Below, in pieces: positions 10,584 through 21,407 of a DNA stretch of 64,000 nucleotides (the stretch's first letter is position 1; every line of letters begins with the position of its first letter). The stretch is from Hordeum vulgare subsp. vulgare. Its lineage: Eukaryota > Streptophyta > Magnoliopsida > Poales > Poaceae. The stretch spans positions 560,624,176 to 560,688,175 of the forward strand of contig NC_058521.1 of assembly GCF_904849725.1 (NCBI RefSeq), in the 5' to 3' direction. The translations under genes and the position numbers were made by a program. The notes below the pieces were generated by a model that saw nothing but the letters and a program-made list of their open reading frames with translations, was not told where the DNA came from and did not search any database.

Positions 10584-13574
10584 TTATGTAGCTTGTGAGT
10601 TATTTATTCCTCGTCCACTCCTTCGGCCTCGACTGCCACGTCCACCACAACTGCCATGACCACCTATTGCTACTGTTGTAGCACTCGTCGATGTGGAAGC
10701 ACTCATCGATGTGGAAGCACCATGTTTTGTTTGGTCGGGGCAATATTTCATCCTATGTCCATAAGCCGCATAGAGGAAACATTGTCTGGTTGCTCCACCA
10801 GCTTCAGATTGGTCCATATCATTTCGGATGCGCTTTACCTTACGTCTGCCCCTGCTAGTTCGCCGAAGTCCAGGATCCGGGATGTATACTCTCTCACCAT
10901 CGTTAACCTTGTTGAAATTGCCGACGACTCTAAACCCTGTCATCTCACATGTCCAGGCATTGAGTACTGTCTCTTTTGAATAGTATGGAGACACGAAGGA
11001 GATAGTGTCTAACTCAATCTGGCCACACGCAGCCAACACATGTCAGCAAGGCAGGTGCAACAACTGCGGTTTGTTGCATGTAAACTCACAAGTTGGATAA
11101 AATTCCGTTCCAATTTTAACCTCATGCGTCTTCACCTCATTTGCAGAACCAAAATCATCACTAGGAAGTTGAACCTCATACCTCCTTTCCTGATTACCTA
11201 TGAGCGTGACAGTGTGCTTTTTTTCTTTCTTTATCTTCTGATCCATGTACTCCATGACACGGCTACAATAAGGTGTGTTCTGATTAACTGCAATATGCTT
11301 CTTGGCTAACTCGTGCTTTTCTCTGAAATATCTCAAAGTCCCATGGAATACACCCTCAACAATAGCTGTCAGTGGCAATGCTCTATTCCCTCTGAGTACA
11401 GAGTTATACACCTCTACAAGATTGGTTGTCATGTGGCCATATCTGGCTCCATAGGTGTCATGCAACAAAGATCAATTCACTCGAGGCTCTTTCTCTCTCC
11501 ACTCAGAAAAATTCTTTATTGCCCTGCCCTTCTTTCTCTTCGTATTAGGAGGGTCAATTGCTGGCAAGTCACAAAGCCTGCTCGCTCCTCTAGCTCCGCG
11601 ATGAGTGCTGTTAATTTAACCTGGTCTTTTTCCATTTTCTTCCTAGCAAGGACCTGCTTCTTAGTAAACTCATCTAGTTTTGACCAAATAAATTCGTATT
11701 TGCACTGCTGGTTCTGCTTGCATAACTTTTTGAACAAGTTTATCAACCGTTGGTTCTTGAACTGTGAGAAATTTTTTGCACCCAGATGGCGCATGCACCA
11801 CCGGCTTTGCAAGTCCTTCCAAGGTGTTGGCTCGTCAGCTGTTGGATTACTTAGTGTCTTCACGACCTTTAATATACCAGGATGTGTGTCATGAATGACA
11901 CACACGTTTGGTTGGTCCTTCACGATCGCAATTTTAACTTGCCGGAAGAACCATACCCAGCTCAGAAAGTTCTCACCCTTCACAAATGCCATGGCTAGTG
12001 GGATGATTTGGTTGTTTCCATCCACACCAATAGCAGTCAGGATTTGTCCTTTGTACTGACCAATCAGGAATGTACCATCCACAAACATCACAAGAGGACA
12101 ATGTTGGAAAGCTTCGATGCACAAACCGAAAGAGAAGAATACTCGTTTCAACACCTTGTAATCTGGTATAATCTCCAACCTCGTGTGTTGTATGTTAACA
12201 TAAGTGTTGGGATTCCTCTCCTTCAGTATGTCAAGGAGACGGAAACCATTATCATATGAGTCTAAGAACGTCCCAAACCTTTCCTCCATAGCCTTCTGCT
12301 TAGCCCTCCAAGCCTTCCCATATGGAATGTCATAATTCCATCTGACCTTCACTGCTTCCTGGATATGTTTTGCTTCCATATCTTTCTTCTCAACTATCTC
12401 AGTATACACGAGTTGCGCTATGAGAGTTGAAGTCAGGTTTGGATGACAAACCAACAGGTTTTCCTCATACAATTATGTGGGACCACATTGGTGACAACCC
12501 AGTGGATGTTATACTTCGGCACGTGCCCGTGCACCTTCGCAGGACAACCTGTTTCAACCTAATTCACGGTATATTTTGTTGGACTCGATATGTGTGTCCG
12601 GAAAACCCTCTGCGTAGACATACCCACTTTATCACCGCATACTTCAATTTTTTCTTTGTGTCAAACATAGCCCCAATCTGGACCTGGTTCAGATTATATT
12701 GCCATGGAGTCTCATGGCCATCGTTGATAGTAATGTCGACGGCTATGTCCTGATCCCATGCAGAAGGAATCTGTACCTCCACTTCATCCTCGGAATTTTC
12801 AGAATCCAGATCCTCCGCAAACCCATCCTCGTTCTCTTCCTCCATCATCCTCTGCATTTCATCGCCTTCCTCATCCCAATCAGCAACACCAGAGCCAGCT
12901 AATAGTATCGACTGAATACTCTTCCCAGTCTCATGACCACTACTAACATTGTGTGGCACATAGTATGACTCTTTCTCGGCTTGGCTAGCATCCACATCAG
13001 GTGGCTGTGACCCGGATACATAAATCCCGTTAGCCACTTGACTGCCCTGTCCTGGTTCATACCCCACGTTGACTTGTACAAAATTCTCCTCCTTCGCCAC
13101 TGGTTGCACTAGGGCATATGGGTGGATTCTTTGGTTTGCGGAACGACTTAACAGGGACAACCAATGTTGGCTCCTATATATCGGCATCAACTCCCACTTG
13201 ACATTTTTACACGATTTGGTTCACAATGCATGAATACTGACGGAACAGACTTCAGGATCGAACCCAAAACTAGTGGTCAACCAGTGCTTCAACTGCCTAA
13301 TGTCCAGTCTGTCCGGGTCTGAAAGTGTCAGGACGCCTTTTTTAAACTCGTTAAGATCAACCCCGAACTCATTATAACAAACATTACCATGGCCGTAATA
13401 AATAGTACAATTTACGGATTCAAACATTTCCACGTGCCAGACATTGCTAGCATGTCATTATTCGCAACGAACAAATTTATACAAAAATAAACCTACGTAC
13501 AATAAAAAAAACCAACACTAAAAAGAACCTAGAGTAAAAAATCGGTATACCTTCGACGTGTGTGTCCCCTTCTT
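10584..13574 (-). pseudogene. mudrA-like MULE transposase, multiply broken
   Basis: Minus-strand blocks in order: a possible first exon ending KKGTHTSK before a GT at about 13550; an N-terminal block (13433-13221, CTIYYGHGNVCYNEFGVDLNEF); an acidic spacer and MuDR DNA-binding block (13190-12564, FDTKKKLKYAVIKWVCLRRG); a catalytic block (12472-11516) with VMFVDGTFLIGQYKGQIL, GVDGNNQIIPLAMAFVKGEN and VCVIHDTHPGILKVV, giving the first two catalytic aspartates; a block 11468-11043 with RYGHMTTNLVEVYNSVLRG and the SWIM finger start CEFTCNKPQLLHLPC; and a C-terminal knuckle-like block (11039-10584, CFLYAAYGHRMKYCP). A TGA falls exactly between the SWIM Cys and His (C-stop-H, where Arg is usual). 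Frameshifts separate the other blocks. It once cut and pasted the MULE; it is now inactive. Confidence 0.85.
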
Positions 13575-14369
13575 GTTCTTGCCAGTTTTGCAAGGTATGA
13601 GATTGAGTAAGACTCAGTCACCGACCACGGCAGCAGATAGAGAGAAGATGAGTTCTGTCCCCTACGCTTCAGCCGTGGGCTCTCTAATGTATGCCATGTT
13701 GTGTACCAGACCTGATATAAACCTTGCCATAAGTTTGGTAGGGAGGTACCAAAGTGATCCCGGTACGGAACACTGGACAGCGGTCAAGAATATCCTTAAG
13801 TACCTGAAAAGGACTAAGGAAATGTTTCTCGTTTATGGAGGTGACGAAGAGCTCGTCGTAAAGGGTTACGTCGACGCTAGCTTCGACACAGATCCGGATG
13901 ACTCCAAGTCACAGACCGGATACGTATATGTGTTGAATGGTGGGGCAGTGAGCTGGTGCAGCAGCAAGCAAGAAGTCGTGGCAGCATCTACATGTGAAGC
14001 GGAGTACATAGCTGCTTCAGAAGCGGCTCATGAAGGAATTTGGATGAAGGAGCTCATCACCGACCTTGGAGTGGTTCCAAGCGCGTCGGGTCCTATGACA
14101 CTCTTCTGTGATAACACTGGAGCCATTGCCATAGCCAAGGAGCCCAGGTTTCACCGAAAGACGAAGCACATCAAACGCCGCTACAACTCCATCCAGGACC
14201 ATGTCCAGAGTGGAGTGATAGATATCTGTAAAGTACACACAGATCTGAATATTGCAGATCCGTTGACTAAACCTCTTCCACGAGCAAAACATGATCAACA
14301 CCATAATGCTACGGGTGTTCGATACATCACAATGTAACTAGATTATTGACTCTAGTGCAAGTGGGAGAC
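13575..14369 (+). pseudogene. Copia RNase H end, left-truncated duplicate
   Basis: It starts inside the pol gene at the residues equivalent to FLPVLQGMRLSKTQ and stays open to a TAA after HHNATGVRYITM at 14335-14337. It includes PYASAVGSLMYAMLCTRPDI, the RNase H core TGYVYVLNGGAVSWCSSKQ with EVVAASTCEAEYIAASEAAHEG, LFCDNTGAIAIAKEP and the conserved tail HTDLNIADPLTKPLP. This copy lacks two frameshifts present in the right copy (near 20606 and 21211), so it preserves the less damaged version. It ends with the polypurine tract AAGTGGGAGAC before the LTR. Confidence 0.88.
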
Positions 14370-16119
14370 TGTTGGAAATATGCCCTAGAGGCAATAATAA
14401 AATGGTTATTATCATATTTCCTTGTTCATGATAATCGTCTATTGTTCATGCTATAATTGTATTAACAGGAAACAGTAATACATGTGTGAATAAATAGATC
14501 ACAATGTGTCCCTAGCAAGCCTCTAGTCAGCTAGCTCGTTAGTCAATAGATGATCATGGTTTCCTGATCATGGGCATTAGATGTCATTGATAACGGGATC
14601 ACATCATTGGGAGAATGATGTGATGGACAAGACCCAATCCTAAGCATAGCACTAGATCGTATTGTTCGTATGCTAAAGCTTTTCAAATGTCAAGTATCTT
14701 TTCCTTCGACCGTGAGATTGTGCAACTCCCGGATACCGTAGGAGTGCTTTGGGTGTATCAAACGTCACAACGTAACTGGGTGACTATAAAGGTGCACTAC
14801 GGGTACCTCCGAAAGTGTCTGTTGGGTTGGTACGAATCAAGATCGGGATTTGTCACTCCGTGTGACGGAGAGGTATCTCTGGGCCCACTCGGTAGAACAT
14901 CATCATGAGCTCAATGTGACTAAGGAGTTGGTCACGCGATGACGTGCTACGGAACGAGTAAAGAGACTTACCGGTAACGAGATTGAACAAGGTATAGGTA
15001 TACCGACGATCGAATCTCGGGCAAGTTCTATACCGACAGACAAAGGGAACCGTATACGGGATTGATTGAATCCTTGACATCGTGGTTCATCCGATGTGAT
15101 CATCGTGGAGCAAGTGGGAGCCACCATGGGTATCCAGACCCCACTGATGGTTATTGGCTAGAGAGGTGTCTCGGTCATGTCTGCCTGTCTCCCGAACCCG
15201 TAGGGTCTACACACTTAAGGTTCGATGAGGCTAGGGTTATAGGGAATTGTTATATGAGGTTACCGAAAGTTGTTCGGAGTACCGGATGAGATCCCAGAGG
15301 TCACGAGGAGCTCCGGAATGGTTCGGAGGTAAAGATTGATATATAGGACGGATGGTTTCGGATACCGGAAGTGTTTCGGGCATCACCGGTAACGTACCGG
15401 GACCACCGGAGGTGGCCCCGGGGGACCACCGAAGGGGGGCAACGACCCCGGGAGATAAGGTGGGCCAAGTGGGGGTGGGAAACAGCCCCTAGGTGGGCTG
15501 CTGCGCCTCCCCACTCAGCCCATAGCGCAAGGGAGAGAAAAGGGGGGGCAAACCCTAGGCCAGGTGGGCCTAAGGCCCACCAGATGGTGCGCCACCCCCT
15601 CCTCCCCCTTCTGGCCGCCGCACCTCCCATCTGGGGGGGCTGCCGCACCCCGTAGGGTGGGAACCCTAGGGGTGGCACCCCCTCTCCCCTCCCCCTATAT
15701 ATATCGGGCACTTTTGGCCATTGAGACACACGGTTTTTCCTCTCTCTCGGCGCAGCCCCGCTCCTCTCCCTCCTCTCTGCCGGTGCTTGGCGAAGCCCTG
15801 CCGGGAGACCTCATCTCTCCATCGACACCACGCTGTCATGTTGCTGGATTTATTCCCCAACCTCTCCCTCCTCCTTGCTGGATCAAGGCGCGGGAGACGT
15901 TGCCGGGCTGCACCTGTGTTGAACGCGGAGGTGTCGTAGTTCGGCACTAGATCGGAATCGCTGCGAGTACGACTCCATCAACCGCGTTCTAGCAACGCTT
16001 CCGCTTAGCGATCTTCAAAGGTATGAAGATGCTCTTACCCCTCTCTCGTTGCTGGTGTCTCCATAGGAAGATCTGAATATGCGTAGGAAAATTTTGAATT
16101 TATGCTACGTTACCCAACA
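14370..16119 (+). mobile_element. Copia LTR (shared, left)
   Basis: 1750 bp, TGTTGGAAATATGCC to TACCCAACA. It is nearly identical to 21408-23168, with scattered substitutions and a few small indels (a few tens of differences by eye, roughly 2%). A TATA run lies at 15696-15704. The GC-rich ORFs inside (for example 15371-15655) are not genes. Confidence 0.92.
15696..15704 (+). promoter_or_regulatory. LTR TATA box (left Copia LTR)
   Basis: CCCCTATATATATCGGGC, in the position expected for the LTR promoter about 400 bp before the LTR end. The same motif occurs at 22742-22750 in the right LTR. Confidence 0.6.
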
Positions 16120-16120
16120 C

Positions 16121-16136
16121 TGGCATCCGAGCCAGG
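16121..16136 (+). promoter_or_regulatory. Copia primer binding site (initiator tRNA-Met type, mutated)
   Basis: TGGCATCCGAGCCAGG, one base after the LTR end. The family form is TGGTATCAGAGCCAGG, so two positions within it are changed. Confidence 0.8.
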
Positions 16137-17390
16137 TTTTCTATGCGTAGATTCTATGCACGAGTAGAACACAAAAGTTGTGGGCGATGATTTGTCAATT
16201 TGCTTGCCGCTACTAGTCTTATTCTTTTCCGGCGGTATTGTGGGATGAAGCGGCCCGGATCGACTTTACACGTACACTTACGTGAGACTGGTTCCACCGA
16301 CAGACATGCGCATCGTGCATAAAGGTGGCTAGCGGGTGTCTGTCTCTCCTACTCTAGTCGGATTGGATTTGATGAAAAGGGTCCTTATGAAGGGTAAATA
16401 GATTTGGCATATCATCGTTGTGGCTGTCACATAGGTAAGAAGGCGTTCTTGCTAGAAACCCAAATCAGCCACGTAAAACTTGCAACAACAATTAGAGGAC
16501 GTCTAACTTGTTTTTGCAGGGTTTGACATGTGATGTGATATGGCCAAAGTTGTGATGTTGCATGTATGATGTATGAGATGATAATGTTATTGTAATAGGT
16601 TTCACGACTTGCATGTCGATGAGTATGACAACCGGCAGGAGCCATAAGAGTTGTCTTAATTTATTGTATGACATGCAACGCCATGTGCTTACTACTTTTA
16701 CTTCATTGCTAACGGTTAGCTATAGTAGTAGTGATAGTAGTAGTTGGCGTGACGACTTCACGAAGACACGATGATGGAGATCATGATGATGGAGATCATG
16801 GTGTCACGTCGGTGACGATGATGATCATGCGATGCCTGAAGATGGAGATCAAAAGAGCAAAGATGATAATGGCCATATCATGTCACTATATGATTGCATT
16901 GTGATGTTTATCATGTTTTACATGTTATTGCTTAAAACAACGGTAGCATAATAAGATGATCCCTCTTAAAATTTCGAGAACGTATTCCCCTAAGTGTGCA
17001 CCGTTGCGAAGGTTCATTGTCTCGAAGCACCACGTGATGATCGGGTGTGATAGATTCTAACGTTCGCATACAACGGGTGTAAGCCAAATTTACACATGCG
17101 AAACACCTAGGTTGACTCGACGAGCTTAGCATGTACAGACATGACCTCGAATACAAGAGACCGAAAGGTCGAACGTGAGTCGTATGGTTGAATACGATCT
17201 ACATGAAGTTGCTCACCATGGTGACTAGTCCGTCTCACGTGATGATCGGACACGGGCTAGTCAACATGGATCATGTATCACTTAGATGACTAGAGGGATG
17301 TCGATTTAAGTGGGAGTTCATACTTAATTTGATTAAATGAACTTAATTGTCATGAACTTAGTCTAAAAGTTGTCTTTATAAATATTGTAG
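16137..17390 (+). other. Copia untranslated leader
   Basis: 1.25 kb without a credible gene, typical of the long leader of BARE/Angela-type elements. It ends ATAAATATTGTAG directly before the gag ATG, which resembles a 3' splice site. A short GATGGAGATCATG repeat lies at about 16770-16800. Confidence 0.65.
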
Positions 17391-18230
17391 ATGTCCAACG
17401 TCAACCTCGATTTCAATGCATTCCTAGAGAACAACAAGCTAAAAGATGATGGTAGCAACTATGCGGACTCGGTACGCAACTTGAAGCTCATCCTTGAAGC
17501 AGCTAAAAAGGCTTATGTCCTTAATGCGCCGCTAGGTGACCCTCCCGCTCCCGCAGCAGCCCAGGACATTCTGAACGTCTGGCAAACGCGGAGTGATGAC
17601 TACTCTCTGGTCAGATGTGGCATGTTATACAGTTTAGAAACGGGGCTCTAAAGGCGTTTTGAGCAACACGGGGCATATGAGATGTTCCAGGAGCTGAAGC
17701 TAGTTTTTCAAGCCCATGCCCGTGTCGAGAGATATGAAGTCTCCGACAATTTCTTTAGCTGTAAGATGGAGGAGAACAGTTCTGTCAGTGAGCACATACT
17801 CAAAATGTCTGGGTTACACGGTCGTCTGACTTCACTTGGAGTCGAACTTCCGGATGATGCTATAATTGACAGAATCCTCCAGTCTCTCCCACCAAGCTAC
17901 AAAGGCTTTGTCCTTAACTACAACATGCAAGGGATGGAGAAGACCATTCCCGAGTTGTACTCGATGCTCAAGTCTGCAGAAGTAGAAATCAAGAAGGAGC
18001 ATCAAGTGTTGATGGTCAACAAGACCACTAGTTTCAAGAAAGGCAGGGGTAAGAAGAACTTCAAGAAAGACGGCAAAGCTATTGCCGTGCCCGGTAAGCC
18101 AGATGCCGGGAATAAGAAAAAGAACGGACCCAAGCCTGAGACTGAGTGCTTCTATTGCAAGGGAAAGGGTCGCTGGAAGCGGAACTGCCCCAAATACTTA
18201 GCGGACAAGAAGGACGGCAACGTTAAAGGT
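17391..18230 (+). pseudogene. Copia gag (capsid-nucleocapsid)
   Basis: Begins MSNVNLDFNAFLENNKLKDDGSNY, the start typical of Angela/BARE gag. A TAA at 17649-17651 replaces a glutamine codon after the ETGL block. The frame then continues MFQELKLVFQAHARVERYEV, KMEENSSVSEHILKMSG and ILQSLPPSYKGFVLNYNMQG. A lysine-rich stretch precedes the zinc knuckle at 18147-18188, which reads CFYCKGKGRWKRNC: the histidine of C-x2-C-x4-H-x4-C is arginine. The nucleocapsid finger is therefore damaged independently of the stop. Confidence 0.88.
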
Positions 18231-19660
18231 ATATGTGATATACATGTTATTGATGTGTACCTTACCAGCGCTCGTAGTAGCTCCTGGGTATTTGATACCG
18301 GTGTTGTTGCTCACATTTGCAACTCAAAGTAGGAACTGCGGAATAAGCAGAGACTAGCTAAGGACGAGGTGACGATGCGCGTCGGGAATGGTTCAAAGGT
18401 CGATGTGATCGCCGTCGGCACGCTACCTCTACATCTACCGTCGGGATTAGTTTTAAACCTTAATAATTGTTATTTAGTACCAGCTTTAAGCATGAACATT
18501 GTATCAGGGTCTTTCTTAATGCAAGACGGCTACTCATTTAAGTCAGAGAATAATGGTTGTTCTATTTATATGAGTGATATGTTTTATGGTCATGCTCCGC
18601 TGGTGAATGGTTTATTCTTGATGAATCTCGATCGTGATGTTACACATATTCATAGTGTGAGTACCAAAAGATGCAAAGTTGATAATGATAGTCCCACATA
18701 CTTGTGGCACTCCCGCCTTGGTCATATCGGCGTTAAGCTCATGAAGAAGCTCCATACTGATGGACTATTAGAGTCTCTTGACTTTGAATCATTTGACACA
18801 TGCGAACCGTGCCTCATGGGCAAGATGACTAAGACTCCATTCTCAGGAATAATGGAGAGAGCAACTGACTAATTGGAAATAATACATACTAATGTGTGTG
18901 GGCCAATGAACGTTCAAGCTCGCGGTGGTTATAGTTATGTTCTCACTCTCACCGATGATTTGAGTAGGTATGGGTATATCTACTTGATGAAGCACAAATC
19001 TGAGACGTTTGAAAAGTTCAAGGAATTTCAGAGTGAGGTTGAGAATCAACGTGACAAAAAAAATTAAATGTCTACGATCTGATCGTGGAGGAGAATATTT
19101 GAGTCACGAGTTTGGCACACACCTAAGGAAGTGTGGAATCGTTTCACAACTAACGCCGCCTGGCACACCGCAGCGCAACGGAGTGTCTGAGCGTCGTAAT
19201 CGCACTTTATTAGATATGGTACGTTCTATGATGTCTCTTACCGACTTACCGCTATCATTTTGGGGATACGCATTAGAAACTGCTGCATTCACTTTAAATA
19301 GGGCACCGTCTAAATCCGTTGAGACGACACCGTATGAACTATGGTTTGGCAAGAAACCTAAGTTGTCGTTTCTTAAAGTTTGGGGCTGCGATGCTTATGT
19401 GAAGAAACTTCAACCAGAAAAGCACGAACCCAAAGCGGAGAAATGCGTATTCATAGGATACCCTAAGGAAACTATTGGGTATACCTTCTGTCTTAGATCC
19501 GAAGGTAAAACCTTTGTTGCCAAGAACGGATCCTTTCTAGAGAAAGAGTTTCTTTCGAAAGAAGTAAGTGGGAGGAAGGTAGAACTTGATGAGGTAATTA
19601 CACCCCCTCTCGAACAGGATAGTAGCGCAGCGTGGGAAGCTGTTCCTGTGGCGCCTACAC
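18231..19660 (+). pseudogene. Copia protease and integrase
   Basis: The protease region has SSSWVFDTGVVAHICNSK (active-site D-T-G), followed at once by a TAG (18330-18332) where CAG is expected. The integrase zinc-binding part reads YLWHSRLGHIGVKLMKKLH and DTCEPCLMGK (H-x4-H ... C-x2-C). A TAA at 18870-18872 precedes the catalytic core. The first catalytic aspartate is asparagine (IHTNVCGPM, AAT at 18891-18893), the second block SDRGGEYLSHEF is intact, and the glutamate region is PPGTPQRNGVSERRNRTLLD. An A8 run near 19055 shifts the frame by one. Integrase would be inactive even if the stops were ignored. Confidence 0.88.
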
Positions 19661-20605
19661 CGACTGAAGAGGAAGTTAATGATGATGATCGTGAAGCTTC
19701 GGATCAAGTTACTACTGAACCGCGAAGGTCCACAAGGGCACGCTCCGCACCAGAGTGGTACGGCAACCCTGTGATGGAAATCATGTTGTTAGACAACGGT
19801 GAACCTTCGAACTATGAAGAAGCAATGACGGGCCCAGATTCCAACAAATGGCTTGAGGCTATGAAATCCGAGATAGGATCCATGTATGAGAACAAAGTAT
19901 GGACTTTGGTGGACTTGCCCAATGACCGGCGAGCCATAGAAAATAAATGGATCTTCAAGAAGAAGACTGATGCAAACGGTAATGTAGCCGTTTACAAAGC
20001 TCGACTTGTCGCAAAGGGTTTTCGACAAATTCAAGGAGTTGACTATGAAGAGACTTTCTCTCCCGAAGCGAAGCTGAAATCAATCTGAATCATGTTAGCA
20101 ATTGCCGCCTTTTATGATTACGAAATTTGGCAAATGGACGTCAAAACAGCGTTCCTTAACGGGAACCTTAAGGAAGAGTTGTATATGATGCAACCTGAAG
20201 GTTTTGTCGACACTAAGGGTGCTAACAAAGTGTGCAAGCTCCAGCGCTCCATCTATGGGCTGGTGCAAGCATCTCGGAGTTGGAACATTCGCTTTAATGA
20301 GGTGATTAAAGCGTTTGGGTTCATACAGGTTTACGGAGAAGCCTGTCTGTACAAGAAAGTGAGTGGGAGCTCTGTAGCTTTCCTCATACTATATGTGGAT
20401 GACATATTATTTATGGGGAATAATATAGAGATTTTGGAGAGAATAAAGGCCTATTTGAACAAGAGTTTTTCAATGAAGGACCTTGGAGAAGCTGCATACA
20501 TATTAGGCATCAAGATCTATAGAGATAGATCGAGACGCCTCATAGGTCTTTCGCAAAGTACATACCTTGACAAGATATTGAAGAAGTTCAATATGTAAAA
20601 CTCAA
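19661..20605 (+). pseudogene. Copia reverse transcriptase
   Basis: Blocks follow the Copia order: SNKWLEAMKSEIGSMYENKV, ENKWIFKKKTDANGNVAVYK and ARLVAKGFRQIQGVDYEETF, then a TGA (20086-20088) where arginine is expected in LKSIR. It continues DYEIWQMDVKTAFLNGNLKE and SIYGLVQASRSWNIRFNEV, the catalytic YVDD in FLILYVDDILFMGNN, and SMKDLGEAAYILGIKI. A TAA at 20596-20598 replaces a glutamine, and a one-base loss (TTCTTGCAG against TTCTTGCCAG in the left copy) follows. Confidence 0.9.
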
Positions 20606-21407
20606 AGAAAGGGTTCTTGCAGTTTTGCAAGGTATGAGATTGAGTAAGACTCAGTCGCCGACCACGGCAGCAGATAGAGAGAAGATGAGTTCTGTCCCCT
20701 ACGCTTCAGCCGTGGGCTCTCTAATGTATGTCATGCTGTGTACCAGACCTGATATAAACCTTGCCATAAGTTTGGTAGGGAGGTACCAAAGTGATCCCGG
20801 TACGAAACACTGGACAGCGGTCAAGAATATCCTTAAGTACCTGAAAAGGACTAAGGAAATGTTTCTCGTTTATGGAGGTGACGAAGAGCTCGTCGTAAAG
20901 GGTTACGTCGACGCTAGCTTCGACACAGATCCGGATGACTCCAAGTCACAGACCGGATACGTATATGTGTTGAATGGTGGGGCAGTGAGCTGGTGCAGTA
21001 GCAAGCAAGAAGTCGTGGCAGCATCTACATGTGAAGCGGAGTACATAGCTGCTTCGGAAGCGGCTCATGAAGGAATTTGGATGAAGGAGCTCATCACCGA
21101 CCTTGGAGTGGTTCCAAGCGCGTCGGGTCCTATGACACTCTTCTGTGATAACACTGAACCCATTGCCATAGCCAAGGAGCCCAGGTTTCACCGGAAGACG
21201 AAGCACATCAAAACGCCGCTACAACTCCATCCAGGACCATGTCCAGAGTGGAGTGATAGATATCTGTAAAGTACACACAAATCTGAATATTGCAGATCCG
21301 TTGACTAAACCTCTTCCACGAGCAAAACATGATCAACACCATAATGTTATGGGTGTTCGATACATCACAATGTAACTAGATTATTGACTCTAGTGCAAGT
21401 GGGAGAC
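20606..21407 (+). pseudogene. Copia RNase H end and polypurine tract, right copy
   Basis: The duplicate of 13575-14369. It reads MRLSKTQSPTTAADREKMSS through RNase H (STCEAEYIAASEAAHEGIWM) to LFCDNTEPIAIAKEP. An extra A at about 21211 then shifts the frame and removes the conserved tail that the left copy keeps. It ends with the tract AAGTGGGAGAC at 21397-21407 before the 3' LTR. Confidence 0.88.

Larger units (their letters stand above)
9701..13574. mobile_element. Degraded Mutator-like (MULE) element with convergent second ORF
   Basis: It contains a mudrA-type transposase on the minus strand (10584-13574) and, convergent to it, a GRF-like coiled-coil ORF on the plus strand (9759-10261), separated by minisatellites. 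No terminal inverted repeats or 9-bp target duplication could be recognised. The left side is truncated by the Gypsy LTR at 9700 and the right side joins Copia sequence at about 13575, so both ends may be lost. Confidence 0.7.

Noticed and set aside
9701..13574. Terminal inverted repeats for the MULE
   Set aside because: No matching inverted termini could be found by eye; both ends appear truncated.
15371..15950. Long GC-rich ORFs in both Copia LTRs
   Set aside because: They lie inside LTRs, occur in several frames at once and have proline/arginine-rich compositional sequence.
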